Assembly: GCF_025153475.1 (NCBI RefSeq)
Contig: NZ_JANZXA010000011.1
Span: 62,001 to 126,000, forward strand
DNA: 64,000 bases
DNA from: Novosphingobium mangrovisedimenti
Lineage (GTDB): Bacteria; Pseudomonadota; Alphaproteobacteria; Sphingomonadales; Sphingomonadaceae
Reading direction: 5' to 3'
The notes beneath the pieces are model-generated. The model worked only from the letters and a program-made list of their open reading frames with translations. It ran no database searches and was not told the DNA's origin. Below are positions 1 through 7,525 of this stretch, piece after piece. The first letter of the stretch is position 1; each line of letters starts with the position of its first letter. Both the position numbers and the translations under genes were made by a program.

Positions 1-706
1 ATTCGTCCTCGGCCACGATCCGTGCCTTGGCCGCTACCGAGTGTGAGACGGCGTATTCGCGCAGGGCGCTGTCGCCTGCGATCATCTTGGCGCCGTTGGC
101 ATCGCACCAGGAGAAGAAGTCGGCATCGTCGATGAGGCCGTATTTCACGACTTCGGCATAACCGGCGAGCAGTTCGCGCTCGGGCAGCGTCTCCAGCGCC
201 GAAAGATCGGCAAGGACCAGCGAGGGCTGGTGGAAGGCTCCAACGAGGTTCTTGCCTGCGGGCGTGTTGATCGCGGTCTTGCCGCCCACGCTCGAATCGA
301 CTTGCGCGAGCAGGGTGGTGGGCACCTGGATGAACTTGCAGCCGCGCTTGAGCACGGCGGCGCAGAAGCCCGTCAGATCGCCGATCACGCCGCCGCCAAG
401 CGCGATGACGTGATCGCCGCGCTCCACTTCCAGAGCCAGCAGCCAGTTCACGGTGGCGGCCAGTTCCTCCCAGGACTTGGTCTGCTCGCCCGGCGGCAGG
501 ATGCGCCAGTGCGGTTCATGGCCATTGTCGCGCAGGCTTGCCTCGACCACGTCTCCCCAGGCGGCATGCACGTTGGCGTCGGTGACGATCGGCACGGCGC
601 GCTTGCGCAGGCGCCCCCGGCACTGTGGCACCAGTTCGGCGAGAAGGCCTGCGCCTACGCGGACTTCGTAGGGGCGGCCGGCGATAGCGACCGGGATCAC
701 AGCCAT
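1..706 (-). CDS. aroB: 3-dehydroquinate synthase AroB (C-terminal part beyond window)
   Basis: This enzyme converts DAHP to 3-dehydroquinate, the second step of the cytosolic shikimate pathway, using NAD and a divalent metal. The visible 235 residues carry the glycine-rich NAD-binding motif GGGVIGD (about residues 104-110), the substrate-binding stretch with QVDSSVGGKTAIN (about 135-147) and YAEVVKYGLI further on. The ATG at 704-706 lies inside the end of aroK, with a 10-base overlap, so the two shikimate genes are probably co-transcribed and translationally coupled. The remaining C-terminal third lies to the left of the window. Family assignment is secure; the 3' end cannot be described. Confidence 0.95.
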   Translation of the reverse strand, partial: MAVIPVAIAGRPYEVRVGAGLLAELVPQCRGRLRKRAVPIVTDANVHAAWGDVVEASLRDNGHEPHWRILPPGEQTKSWEELAATVNWLLALEVERGDHVIALGGGVIGDLTGFCAAVLKRGCKFIQVPTTLLAQVDSSVGGKTAINTPAGKNLVGAFHQPSLVLADLSALETLPERELLAGYAEVVKYGLIDDADFFSWCDANGAKMIAGDSALREYAVSHSVAAKARIVAEDE

Positions 707-1284
707 TGCGAAATTCCTTGAAGAACCTTGTTGATGGTCTGGACGTGGGGACCGTTGCCGCTGACCACGTGGATCGGCGCTTGTGAATAGTATGGTTCGC
801 GCTCGGCGCGCAGCTTGGCAAGGATCTCGCGCGGATCTCCCTGCTTCAGCAGGGGACGGTTGTCCTTGCGCGCGGTGCGCTCGACCAGCGTGTCGACCTC
901 GCTGTCGAGCCAGATGGTGATGGCCTTGTCGAGTATTGCCGCGCGCGTCTCGGCATTGCAGAAGGCGCCGCCGCCGGTGGCTATGACGATGCGCCCGCCG
1001 GGTTCCCCGGCGCTCTCGTTCATGAGGCGCGCGATCACGCGCCGTTCGCCGTCGCGGAAATAGGCTTCGCCGAAGGCATCGAAGATCTCCGGAATGGTCA
1101 TCTGGGCGGAGCGTTCGATCTCCTCGTCGGCATCGACGAAGGCGCAATCCAGCAGCGATGCGAGCCGTTTTCCCACACTCGACTTGCCGACCCCCATCAT
1201 GCCCACGAGCACGATCGGGCGGTTGATTCGCCGCGCCAGCGCTGCGATTTCCTGCGCGGAAAAGTGGGTTTGTTGAACGTCCAT
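697..1284 (-). CDS. aroK: shikimate kinase AroK
   Basis: Shikimate kinase phosphorylates the 3-hydroxyl of shikimate with ATP. The 195-residue product has a P-loop GMMGVGKS (residues 28-35), the acidic substrate motif in VDADEEIE, the GGGAF shikimate-binding loop and the DNRPLL lid region. The start is taken at the ATG at 1282-1284; in-frame sequence further upstream runs through the opposite-strand gene region and is not coding. It is the first gene of an aroK-aroB unit and is divergent, across about 58 bases, from the membrane-protein/exported-protein/xerD unit. Identification rests on family motifs and the aroB neighbour. Confidence 0.95.
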   Translation of the reverse strand: MDVQQTHFSAQEIAALARRINRPIVLVGMMGVGKSSVGKRLASLLDCAFVDADEEIERSAQMTIPEIFDAFGEAYFRDGERRVIARLMNESAGEPGGRIVIATGGGAFCNAETRAAILDKAITIWLDSEVDTLVERTARKDNRPLLKQGDPREILAKLRAEREPYYSQAPIHVVSGNGPHVQTINKVLQGISQWL

Positions 1285-1342
1285 TGCCCCCAAGCCTATA
1301 GTTGCGCTAGGTCGCAGCGCAAGCATCGGTGAAGGAAGGCGA

Positions 1343-1501
1343 GTGACGATCGAAATGCGCGGACGCGGTTTGCCGACAGTAATCGCCCTGGCCGTTCCGC
1401 TTGCCGTCGTTGCCCTGGGCGTCGCGGCGTGGGTCGATGCCGGACGACAGCCGGTTCGCGAGATCGTGGTTAGCGTTGCCGTGCCGGAGTCGTCGCGATG
1501 A
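1343..1501 (+). CDS. small single-pass membrane protein (52 aa), unknown function
   Basis: A short gene begins with GTG at 1343, preceded by a good purine-rich site (AAGGAAGGCGA). The predicted 52-residue protein has a short charged N-terminus, one hydrophobic segment of about 20 residues (TVIALAVPLAVVALGVAAW) and a short polar tail, so it is probably a single-pass inner-membrane protein. Its TGA overlaps the ATG of the next gene (ATGA at 1498-1501), which argues that it is really translated and coupled to the 625-residue exported protein downstream. I recognise no family. An internal ATG at 1355 is an alternative start. Confidence 0.6.
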   Translation: MTIEMRGRGLPTVIALAVPLAVVALGVAAWVDAGRQPVREIVVSVAVPESSR

Positions 1502-3375
1502 GGGCGGCATATCTGCTGGCCGGTGCGGCACTGGCGGTGTCCTCGGCATGGGCCGTCGCCCAGGATGCACCGGAATCGTTGCTTCCCAAGATGTTCCAGG
1601 AACCGGCTCCGACGCCTTCTCCGACAAGAACGGCGGCTCCGAGACCGGCTGCCCCGGCAGGGCCTGCGGCAGACGCAGCGCGCCCGGCTGCGGTTGCAAC
1701 GCCGGTCGTGCAGGCGCTGCCCGGAGAGGGTGCCGCCGCGGACCACGCCGCCGGCGAAGGGGGCGAAGGGGGCTTTTCGCTCAAGCGTGTGCCGACGCTG
1801 GAGGAACTGGCCGAAATGTCGCCGGATGAATTCGCCGACCTTCTTGGCAGCAACGTCGTTTTCGACATGCCGCCCCAGGCTCGCCGTTCGATGGAGCGGG
1901 CTGGGTTGCTTGGCGAGAGCGAAGGCGGCTTGCCTGCGGATTCGCTGGCACGACAGAATGCCAGGCTGATCGAACTCGCCCTGTCCGAGAACAAGGGCAG
2001 GCTGGTTTCGCGCTGGGGCCACATCCTGCTGCGCCGGATGCTCGTGTCCCGGTTGGTGCCGCCGGAAGGAATGAGCCCGCAGGACTTTCTTGCGCTGCGC
2101 GTCGCACTGCTGCTGCGCATGGGCGAGACCGACGCGGCCCGCGCCGTGCTGCAGGACATGGACATCGCCGATTATACGCCTGCCGTCGGAAGCGTTGCGC
2201 TCGGCGTCTATGAGAAGACGGCCGACTTCACCGGCCTGTGCCCTGTCATGGCCACGCAGGGGAGCCTGCAGGACGGCACGGAATGGAATCTCGCCAAGGC
2301 GATCTGCGAGGCATTTCGCGGCAACAGCGCCGTCGCGCTGTCGAAGCTCGATCGCGAGATGGCGCGCGGGAAGACGCCCAAGGTCGATCTCCTGCTGGCC
2401 CAGAAATATGCTGGCGCGGCCGGCAAGGCGCGCCGCGCCGTGACGATCGAGTGGGACAACGTCTCGACGATGACGCCCTGGCGCTATGGCCTGGCGATCG
2501 GCGTGGGCATCGAGCCGCCGGCGCGGCTGATGGACGCCGCCGGTCCCGGGTACAGCTACGTGACCGCGCTGGCGCCGATGGTCGGCCTCGAACGCCGGGC
2601 CGCCGCTGCCGATCGGGCGGGGGCCGCGGGTGTGCTGTCCAATGCCGCGATGGTCGATCTCTATTCGCAGATCTACTCCGATCCCGGGGTGACCGGCGAC
2701 TGGCAGGAGCGGGCGGAAAGCTTGCGCGATGCCTATACGCTGGAGGATCCGCAGGCGCGTTTCGCCGCGATGAAGGCCTTGTGGGACAGTGCCGGCGGCC
2801 CGTCCGAACGCTATGCGCGCGAAGTGCTGACGGCTGCCGCCGCTGCGCGCATGCCGGCCGGCGAGGACTTGGCCGACGACGCACCTGCGCTCATCGCCTC
2901 GATGCTGTCCGCCGGTTTCGACGCGAACGCCATGCGATGGGCCCCGGTCGTTCCGTCGGGAGGCCAAAGCTGGGGCTTGCTGGCACTTGCCGCGCCCGGA
3001 CGGACCAGCCCGGTCGAAACCGGTTCGCTCGACAAGTTCATCGACGAGGATGGCAGTGCGGGCAAGCGCAGGGCGGCCTTTCTCGTGGCGGGGCTGGCCG
3101 GGCTCGACCGGCTCGGTGCCGACGAGGTCGAGCGCTACTCGAACGACATGTCTCTGGGGCTGGTGGAAGGCACGCGCTGGACGCGCGCGATCGACACCGC
3201 TGCGCAGCGCGGCGATAGCGCGAGTGTGGTGCTGTTGGCCGGCTTTGGCATGCAGGGATCGAACTGGAGCAGGATGACGCCCCGGTATCTGTTCCATATC
3301 GTCTCGGCGCTGCGGCAGGTCGGCTTCGAGGGCGAGGCGCGCATGATCGCGGCGGAAGCCGTCGCCCGGGTCTGA
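1498..3375 (+). CDS. large exported protein of unknown function (625 aa)
   Basis: The protein starts with a typical signal peptide (hydrophobic stretch to about residue 21, likely cut after AWAVAQ), followed by an Ala/Pro-rich linker to about residue 75. The rest is mostly helical and Ala/Leu/Arg-rich with no enzyme motif I can name; its regular helical character is reminiscent of helical-repeat proteins, but I cannot define repeat units. It is coupled by ATGA to the small membrane protein upstream and followed after 7 bases by xerD. Function is unknown; a periplasmic or envelope role is inferred only from the signal peptide. Confidence 0.75.
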   Translation: MRAAYLLAGAALAVSSAWAVAQDAPESLLPKMFQEPAPTPSPTRTAAPRPAAPAGPAADAARPAAVATPVVQALPGEGAAADHAAGEGGEGGFSLKRVPTLEELAEMSPDEFADLLGSNVVFDMPPQARRSMERAGLLGESEGGLPADSLARQNARLIELALSENKGRLVSRWGHILLRRMLVSRLVPPEGMSPQDFLALRVALLLRMGETDAARAVLQDMDIADYTPAVGSVALGVYEKTADFTGLCPVMATQGSLQDGTEWNLAKAICEAFRGNSAVALSKLDREMARGKTPKVDLLLAQKYAGAAGKARRAVTIEWDNVSTMTPWRYGLAIGVGIEPPARLMDAAGPGYSYVTALAPMVGLERRAAAADRAGAAGVLSNAAMVDLYSQIYSDPGVTGDWQERAESLRDAYTLEDPQARFAAMKALWDSAGGPSERYAREVLTAAAAARMPAGEDLADDAPALIASMLSAGFDANAMRWAPVVPSGGQSWGLLALAAPGRTSPVETGSLDKFIDEDGSAGKRRAAFLVAGLAGLDRLGADEVERYSNDMSLGLVEGTRWTRAIDTAAQRGDSASVVLLAGFGMQGSNWSRMTPRYLFHIVSALRQVGFEGEARMIAAEAVARV

Positions 3376-3382
3376 CAAGCCG

Positions 3383-4279
3383 ATGGCGGGCGACGACCTC
3401 GCCGAACGCTTCCTCGCGATGATGGCGGTCGAACGCGGAGCCGCGACCAATACCCTGGCCGCCTATCGCCGCGATCTGGATGCGGCGCGCGACGTGCTGG
3501 GCGATCCCGCGGATGCAGACGGGCCTGCACTTGCTGCCTTGGGCAAGGCATGGGCCGGCCTTGCCGCCTCGAGTCTTGCCCGCAGGTGTTCGACACTGCG
3601 CCAGTTCTATGGTTTCCTCGTCGACGAAGGCCTGCGCGAAGATGATCCGTCCGGCGCCTTGCCCCGCCCGCGCACGCGGCGACCACTGCCGCGGCTGCTG
3701 GGCCGCGAGGAAGTCGAGCGTTTCCTGGCCCGTGCGGAGGACGAGGCCTCCGGCGAGCAGCCCGAAGCGGTCCGTACGTTGGCGCTGCTGGAATTGCTGT
3801 ACGGCTCGGGACTGCGGGCAAGCGAACTGGTTTCGCTTCCCGTTGCGGCTGTGCCGCGCGATGCGCCGTTCCTTCACGTGACGGGCAAGGGTGGACAGCA
3901 ACGCATGGTGCCGGTGAGCACGCGTGCATGCGCGGTACTCTCGCGCTGGCTTGCGGTTCGCCCCGGCGGCTCGAAATTCCTGTTTCCCTCCAGAGGCGCG
4001 AGCGGGCATCTCACGCGCGTGCGACTGTTCCAGCTTCTGCGGGCGCTGGCGGCCCGCGCCGGACTGGATCCGGAGCGCGTTTCGCCACACGTGTTGCGTC
4101 ACGCATTTGCCACGCATCTGCTGGAGGGCGGAGCGGACCTGAGGGTGCTGCAAATGCTGCTGGGGCATGCCGACATCGCCACGACTCAGATCTACACGCA
4201 TGTCGACAGCGCGCGACTCGTAGCACTGGTGAATGCCCGTCATCCGCTGGGCGGCGGCGCGGTCACGACGGAAACGTAG
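3383..4279 (+). CDS. xerD: site-specific tyrosine recombinase XerD
   Basis: XerC and XerD resolve chromosome dimers at dif during cell division. The 298-residue protein has the N-terminal SAM-like core-binding domain (about 5-85) and the C-terminal catalytic domain. All catalytic residues are present: R145 in GSGLRASE, K169 in TGKGG, H236 and R239 in HVLRHAF, H262 in LLGHAD and nucleophile Y271 in QIYTHV. There are no phage or island genes nearby and the protein is of normal Xer length, so it is a housekeeping recombinase and not an integrase. XerD is favoured over XerC from family resemblance and its position beside aroK; I am less sure of that distinction than of the family. Confidence 0.9.
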   Translation: MAGDDLAERFLAMMAVERGAATNTLAAYRRDLDAARDVLGDPADADGPALAALGKAWAGLAASSLARRCSTLRQFYGFLVDEGLREDDPSGALPRPRTRRPLPRLLGREEVERFLARAEDEASGEQPEAVRTLALLELLYGSGLRASELVSLPVAAVPRDAPFLHVTGKGGQQRMVPVSTRACAVLSRWLAVRPGGSKFLFPSRGASGHLTRVRLFQLLRALAARAGLDPERVSPHVLRHAFATHLLEGGADLRVLQMLLGHADIATTQIYTHVDSARLVALVNARHPLGGGAVTTET

Positions 4280-4523
4280 TCATGCGCATGACGTGTTCAG
4301 CGCATTGTGGGCGGTCGTGCCGGATCGGTTTGTGTAAGCTGTAGCGACACTGATTACGAAGCGGTGCGTGCAGAGCGTCTTTGGGACCGTCCGTCCGCGG
4401 ATGACGTGGTCAGCGGGAAGCAGGATTGGAGAAGTCGTTTGAGGGACGCGCGCGAGATGCGCTGAATTCCGCCGAATTCGGGGATTTTCGCCTGCGCTGC
4501 CATCTCGGGACGGTAAAAGAAAA
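4280..4523. other. intergenic region after xerD, no gene seen
   Basis: This stretch separates xerD from the pilin terminator. Short open frames occur on both strands, but none has a ribosome site or recognisable protein. No tRNA-like or clear terminator structure for xerD is visible. Confidence 0.5.
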
Positions 4524-4549
4524 GGGGCGGCAGGTTTCCCTGCCGCCCC
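4524..4549 (-). terminator. rho-independent terminator of the Flp pilin unit
   Basis: An 11-bp perfect stem (4524-4534 with 4539-4549, GGGGCGGCAGG and its complement) with a 4-base loop is followed on the minus strand by a T-rich tail (TTTTCTTTTA). It lies 26 bases beyond the stop of the downstream pilin gene. Confidence 0.85.
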
Positions 4550-4575
4550 AAATCGTTTGGTTCGTCGAGGACGAA

Positions 4576-4761
4576 TTACGGCGTGGTGGTGGTGTTCGTG
4601 CTGGCCATCGCGCTCGAGGTCTTCGAGAAGGTCGAGGTCAGCTGCGAGCCCATGCCCTGCATCGCGGCGATCGCGGCAACCGCGATGAGAGCAGCGATCA
4701 GGCCGTATTCGATTGCGGTCGCGCCTTCTTCATTGCGGCGCAGCTTGGCGAGAAACTTCAT
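4576..4761 (-). CDS. Flp/Fap-type pilin subunit
   Basis: A 61-residue class IVb (Flp) prepilin, the structural subunit of Tad-type pili. It shows a basic leader (MKFLAKLRRNEEG), the prepilin peptidase site with Gly followed by ATAIEYG, containing the conserved Glu and Tyr of the processed N-terminus, then a hydrophobic helix (about 17-38) and a short Ser/Thr-rich tail. The ATG follows a clear CAGGAGA site. It is the second of two pilin genes in the same direction, 127 bases apart, and is followed by a terminator. The secretion ATPase, prepilin peptidase and other tad genes are not in the window. Confidence 0.88.
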   Translation of the reverse strand: MKFLAKLRRNEEGATAIEYGLIAALIAVAAIAAMQGMGSQLTSTFSKTSSAMASTNTTTTP

Positions 4762-4888
4762 GATGTGTCTCCTGATTAAAAGCAGTCTTCAGTACCCGGT
4801 CCGCTGCGCTTCAATTCTATTTCGACGCTTTGGACTTGTCGGTGACTACGGAACAATCCTTGCGAAATGCTTAAGTTTTCTGCGGAGC

Positions 4889-5080
4889 TTACGGTGTTGC
4901 GCCGGTCGCGTCCGATGTCTTGGTGGCGACATCGTTCCACATGCCGATGGCTTCGCTGGCCACACCTTGCAGCATCGCGAACATGGCCAGGACGATCATC
5001 GCGAGGATGAGCCCGTACTCGACGGCGGACGCACCTCTGGTATCGCGCAGGATGTTCGAAAGGTTTCGAAAGCGTGCCAT
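4889..5080 (-). CDS. second Flp/Fap-type pilin-like subunit
   Basis: A 63-residue Flp-family prepilin with leader MARFRNLSNILRDTRG, processing motif ASAVEYG and a hydrophobic helix (LILAMIVLAMFAML). It is clearly diverged from its neighbour at 4576 and could be the minor or the major subunit. I place the start at the ATG at 5078-5080, because AAGG sits about 5 bases upstream; a GTG two codons earlier (5084-5086) is possible. A TTAA-N7-TTAA element lies about 50 bases upstream of the start, which suggests CtrA control. The 127-base gap to the next pilin contains no obvious terminator, so both may share a transcript. Confidence 0.85.
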   Translation of the reverse strand: MARFRNLSNILRDTRGASAVEYGLILAMIVLAMFAMLQGVASEAIGMWNDVATKTSDATGATP

Positions 5081-5128
5081 GATCACCTTGCAACTCGCTT
5101 CAGGTTGGCCCGGAGTCTCATGGGCGCG

Positions 5129-5143
5129 TTAATTTGTCTTTAA
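5129..5143. promoter_or_regulatory. candidate CtrA-binding box (TTAA-N7-TTAA)
   Basis: The sequence TTAA TTTGTCT TTAA matches exactly the full CtrA site known from alphaproteobacteria. It lies between the divergent pilin gene (start 5080) and mutT. CtrA is known to activate pilin genes in Caulobacter; the pilin promoter is therefore the likely target here. No second full match was noticed in the intergenic DNA of this window. Confidence 0.6.
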
Positions 5144-5619
5144 TGGGAAGAACTGAACTGGAAAAAATCCTGACACCGCTGCTCGTGACAGCCGTGGCCC
5201 TGATCGCGCCCGACGGGACTGTCCTGATGCAGCAGCGCTGCTTTTCCGCCGTGCATGGCGGGCTCTGGGAATTTCCCGGCGGCAAGGTCGAATCCGGCGA
5301 AACGCCGGAGTTTGCCGCGATTCGGGAACTTGAGGAGGAACTGGGCGTGCGTGTGGATGCCGAAGAAATGGAGCCGGTCGGTTTCGCCAGCGGGCTGACG
5401 GCAGGGCCGGACGAAGGCGGAAAATCGCCGCAACGGCCGCTTGTCATACTTCTTTACGCGGCACGCGCCTGGCAAGGCGTGGCGCAGGCCAGAGAGGCGG
5501 AAGCGATTGCTTGGCACGCGCCGGAAGCGATAACGGAACTGGCCATGCCGCCCCTCGATTATCCGCTGGCGGAGGCACTGCATCGTCATATCCACGCATA
5601 TTCCTCGGCATTGAGGTGA
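5143..5619 (+). CDS. mutT: MutT-type Nudix hydrolase (8-oxo-dGTP diphosphatase)
   Basis: MutT removes oxidised 8-oxo-dGTP from the nucleotide pool and prevents A:T to C:G transversions. The 158-residue protein shows the MutT arrangement VALIAPDG...VLMQQR...GGLWEFPGGKVESGE and a complete Nudix box, with the catalytic part RELEEELG about 20 residues after the PGG turn. The start is set at ATG 5143; a TTG three codons upstream is possible and neither has a strong ribosome site. The ATG touches the CtrA-type box, so expression could be affected by CtrA binding. Substrate specificity is inferred from MutT-like rather than generic Nudix features. Confidence 0.85.
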   Translation: MGRTELEKILTPLLVTAVALIAPDGTVLMQQRCFSAVHGGLWEFPGGKVESGETPEFAAIRELEEELGVRVDAEEMEPVGFASGLTAGPDEGGKSPQRPLVILLYAARAWQGVAQAREAEAIAWHAPEAITELAMPPLDYPLAEALHRHIHAYSSALR

Positions 5620-5668
5620 TATAGGCGTTGACCGGACTCGAATCCCTTTCTATTGGCGCACCTCCAAC

Positions 5669-5745
5669 GCGCCCGTAGCTCAGCTGGATAGAGCATCAGA
5701 CTACGAATCTGAGGGTCGGACGTTCGAATCGTTCCGGGCGCGCCA
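5669..5745 (+). tRNA. tRNA-Arg(ACG), copy 1
   Basis: A full cloverleaf with acceptor stem GCGCCCG/CGGGCGC, D arm, anticodon loop CTACGAA (anticodon ACG), T arm with TTCGAAT and encoded CCA. It is identical to the copy 130 bases downstream. Confidence 0.97.
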
Positions 5746-5798
5746 TCATTCTTCGTTCTGGTCTTTGGACCGGACTGAGGGATGGAGATGGGCATTGC

Positions 5799-5875
5799 GC
5801 GCCCGTAGCTCAGCTGGATAGAGCATCAGACTACGAATCTGAGGGTCGGACGTTCGAATCGTTCCGGGCGCGCCA
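5799..5875 (+). tRNA. tRNA-Arg(ACG), copy 2
   Basis: An exact copy of the tRNA at 5669, including the encoded CCA. The flanks of the two copies differ almost immediately outside the tRNA, so the conserved unit is the tRNA alone. A perfect long hairpin terminator follows. Confidence 0.97.
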
Positions 5876-5881
5876 TCATCT

Positions 5882-5934
5882 CCCTGGAAACGAAAAAGCC
5901 CTGCCATCGCGGCAGGGCTTTTTCGTTTCCAGGG
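5882..5934. terminator. bidirectional terminator with perfect 24-bp stem
   Basis: Bases 5882-5905 pair without mismatch with 5911-5934 around a 5-base ATCGC loop. The stem contains A5 on the left and T5 on the right, so it can stop transcription from the tRNA side and from the ClC channel gene that ends at 5966. Confidence 0.9.
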
Positions 5935-5965
5935 CGCGTGACGGACCGCGCGAAGGTCTGGCAGC

Positions 5966-7285
5966 CTATGCCTGTTTGGCCTTCGCTTCTCCGTGTGAAG
6001 AGAAGCTGCGGGAAAGACCGTGGTAGAGCTTTTCCCGGCAGACCAGCTTGCTGACCGCGTCGGCAATGATGGCCGTCGCGAACAGGGGCAGGATCATGCC
6101 GCGGCTTGCGGTCGTTTCCATGAGAATGATGACCGCCGTGAGCGGCGCGCGCACGACACCGACGAAATACCCGGTCATACCCAACAGGACTATCGCCGGC
6201 ATAGGATCGTCGGGAAAGCAGAACGCGAGCAATTGGCCCACGCCCGCGCCGACCGAGAGGGAAGGGGCGAAGATGCCGCCAGGCGCGCCCGAAACGGCCG
6301 TGGCGGCCGTTGCGAGGAACTTGGCCGGGCCGAACCAGGGCGACGCGCTCTGGTGCCCTTCGACCATCAGCTTGGTCACCTCGTAGCCCGTGCCCCACGT
6401 CGATCCACCGGTCACGAGACCGAGAACCGCGACGAGCAGCCCGCAGACGAACGCGACGAGCACGGGGCGCTTGCGAACCATGACGAACCAGGAATGGCCG
6501 CTGCGTGCGAAAGCCAGCAGCGTGCGCGAGAACAGGCCGCCGAGCGCTCCGCCCACGACGCCGGCAACGGGGGCGATCAGCACGACCGAACTGACCTTCA
6601 GCGTCTCGTGCATGATGCCGAAATAGACGTAGTCCCCCGACAGGCCGAGACTGACCAGACCCGAGACGACCACGGCGCCCATCACCAGCACCGCGACCCG
6701 CTGTTCGAAAGCCGCAGCCAGTTCCTCGATGGCGAAAGCGACACCGGCAAGCGGCGTGTTGAATGCGGCCGCGACACCCGCCGCGCCGCCCGCGATCAGC
6801 ACGCCGGCGGTCATCGGTACGCGGAACAGGCGGTGGCAAGTGACCATGACAGCCGCGGCAACCTGAACGGTCGGGCCTTCGCGGCCCACCGAACCGCCCG
6901 CAAGAAGCATGGCCACTGTCAGCAGGAGCTTGGCAAGCGCCGTGGGCATCGAGAGCAGCTTCGTATAGGCGAGGTCGAGATCCTTGCCGGCTGCCATGAC
7001 CTGGGGAATGCCCGAACCGCGCGCATCGGACGTCCAGCGATTGGTGATCCACACCACGGCAACGAAGACGGCCGGCGTCAGAACCAGCGGCGCATAGGGG
7101 TTCTGGGACTGGAACTGGTTGAAGATCTGCTGCGCCTTGTCGCCCAGCCAGGCGAAGATGATGGCGATCAGGCCCAGCGAAATCGCGCCTATCGCGGTCG
7201 CCGCGCGGCGGCGCGCAGCATCCATGGAATCGTCGAGGCCGGGGACAGCCTCGAACAGGGCTTTAATTCTCTCCTGGGAGGTCAA
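5966..7285 (-). CDS. ClC-family chloride channel / H+-Cl- antiporter
   Basis: A polytopic inner-membrane anion transporter of the ClC family. The three ion-pathway signatures are present in order: GSGIP, GREGP (its Glu is the gating glutamate of the family) and GIFAP, with further conserved features such as AAAFNTPLAGVAFAIEEL. Gating-glutamate retention makes a working transporter likely; antiporter versus channel cannot be decided here. The start is uncertain: I chose TTG at 7283-7285; ATG at 7223-7225 would begin just before the first membrane helix, and an upstream ATG at 7451-7453 would add a Pro/Arg-rich stretch that looks non-coding. It converges on the tRNA-Arg terminator. Confidence 0.85.
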   Translation of the reverse strand: MTSQERIKALFEAVPGLDDSMDAARRRAATAIGAISLGLIAIIFAWLGDKAQQIFNQFQSQNPYAPLVLTPAVFVAVVWITNRWTSDARGSGIPQVMAAGKDLDLAYTKLLSMPTALAKLLLTVAMLLAGGSVGREGPTVQVAAAVMVTCHRLFRVPMTAGVLIAGGAAGVAAAFNTPLAGVAFAIEELAAAFEQRVAVLVMGAVVVSGLVSLGLSGDYVYFGIMHETLKVSSVVLIAPVAGVVGGALGGLFSRTLLAFARSGHSWFVMVRKRPVLVAFVCGLLVAVLGLVTGGSTWGTGYEVTKLMVEGHQSASPWFGPAKFLATAATAVSGAPGGIFAPSLSVGAGVGQLLAFCFPDDPMPAIVLLGMTGYFVGVVRAPLTAVIILMETTASRGMILPLFATAIIADAVSKLVCREKLYHGLSRSFSSHGEAKAKQA

Positions 7286-7454
7286 GGCCGGTATCGCTCG
7301 CTGGGTTGGGACGTGGAAAAGCGTCGGAAGACGCAGAGGAATTGAAATCCTATTGCGCCAAGGCGGCGGGCGAGGGCAAGGCTTTTCCCCGGAAAAATCC
7401 GGCTCCGCCGCGTCTTGCCTTCCGCACGGCCATGCCAGGCAGACGATTGGCATG

Positions 7455-7474
7455 AAAAAGGGCCGGAACGGCCA
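7455..7474 (-). terminator. possible terminator of the exported repeat protein gene
   Basis: On the minus strand a 5-bp GC stem (GGCCG/CGGCC, 3-base loop, 7462-7474) is followed by C and T5. It lies about 50 bases after the stop at 7526. The stem is short, so this is a moderate call. Confidence 0.4.
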
Positions 7475-7525
7475 TGCGCGTCCCGACCCTCGTTCAACCG
7501 TTCAAGACGGTAGTGGCGATGAACC

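Noticed and set aside
697..3450. A 917-codon minus-strand frame running from aroK through the region opposite the 625-residue exported protein.
   Set aside because: Only the last 195 codons are AroK-like. The upstream part is a GC-rich shadow with Arg/His/Gln-rich low-complexity translation.
3383..4279. Integrase of a mobile element.
   Set aside because: The recombinase is of housekeeping Xer type, with no attachment sites, phage genes or tRNA disruption nearby.
5586..6066. Open frames on the minus strand across the tRNA-Arg genes (with GAPGTIRTSDPQIRS).
   Set aside because: They are antisense translations of tRNA genes, a well-known false protein family; the tRNA structures explain the sequence.
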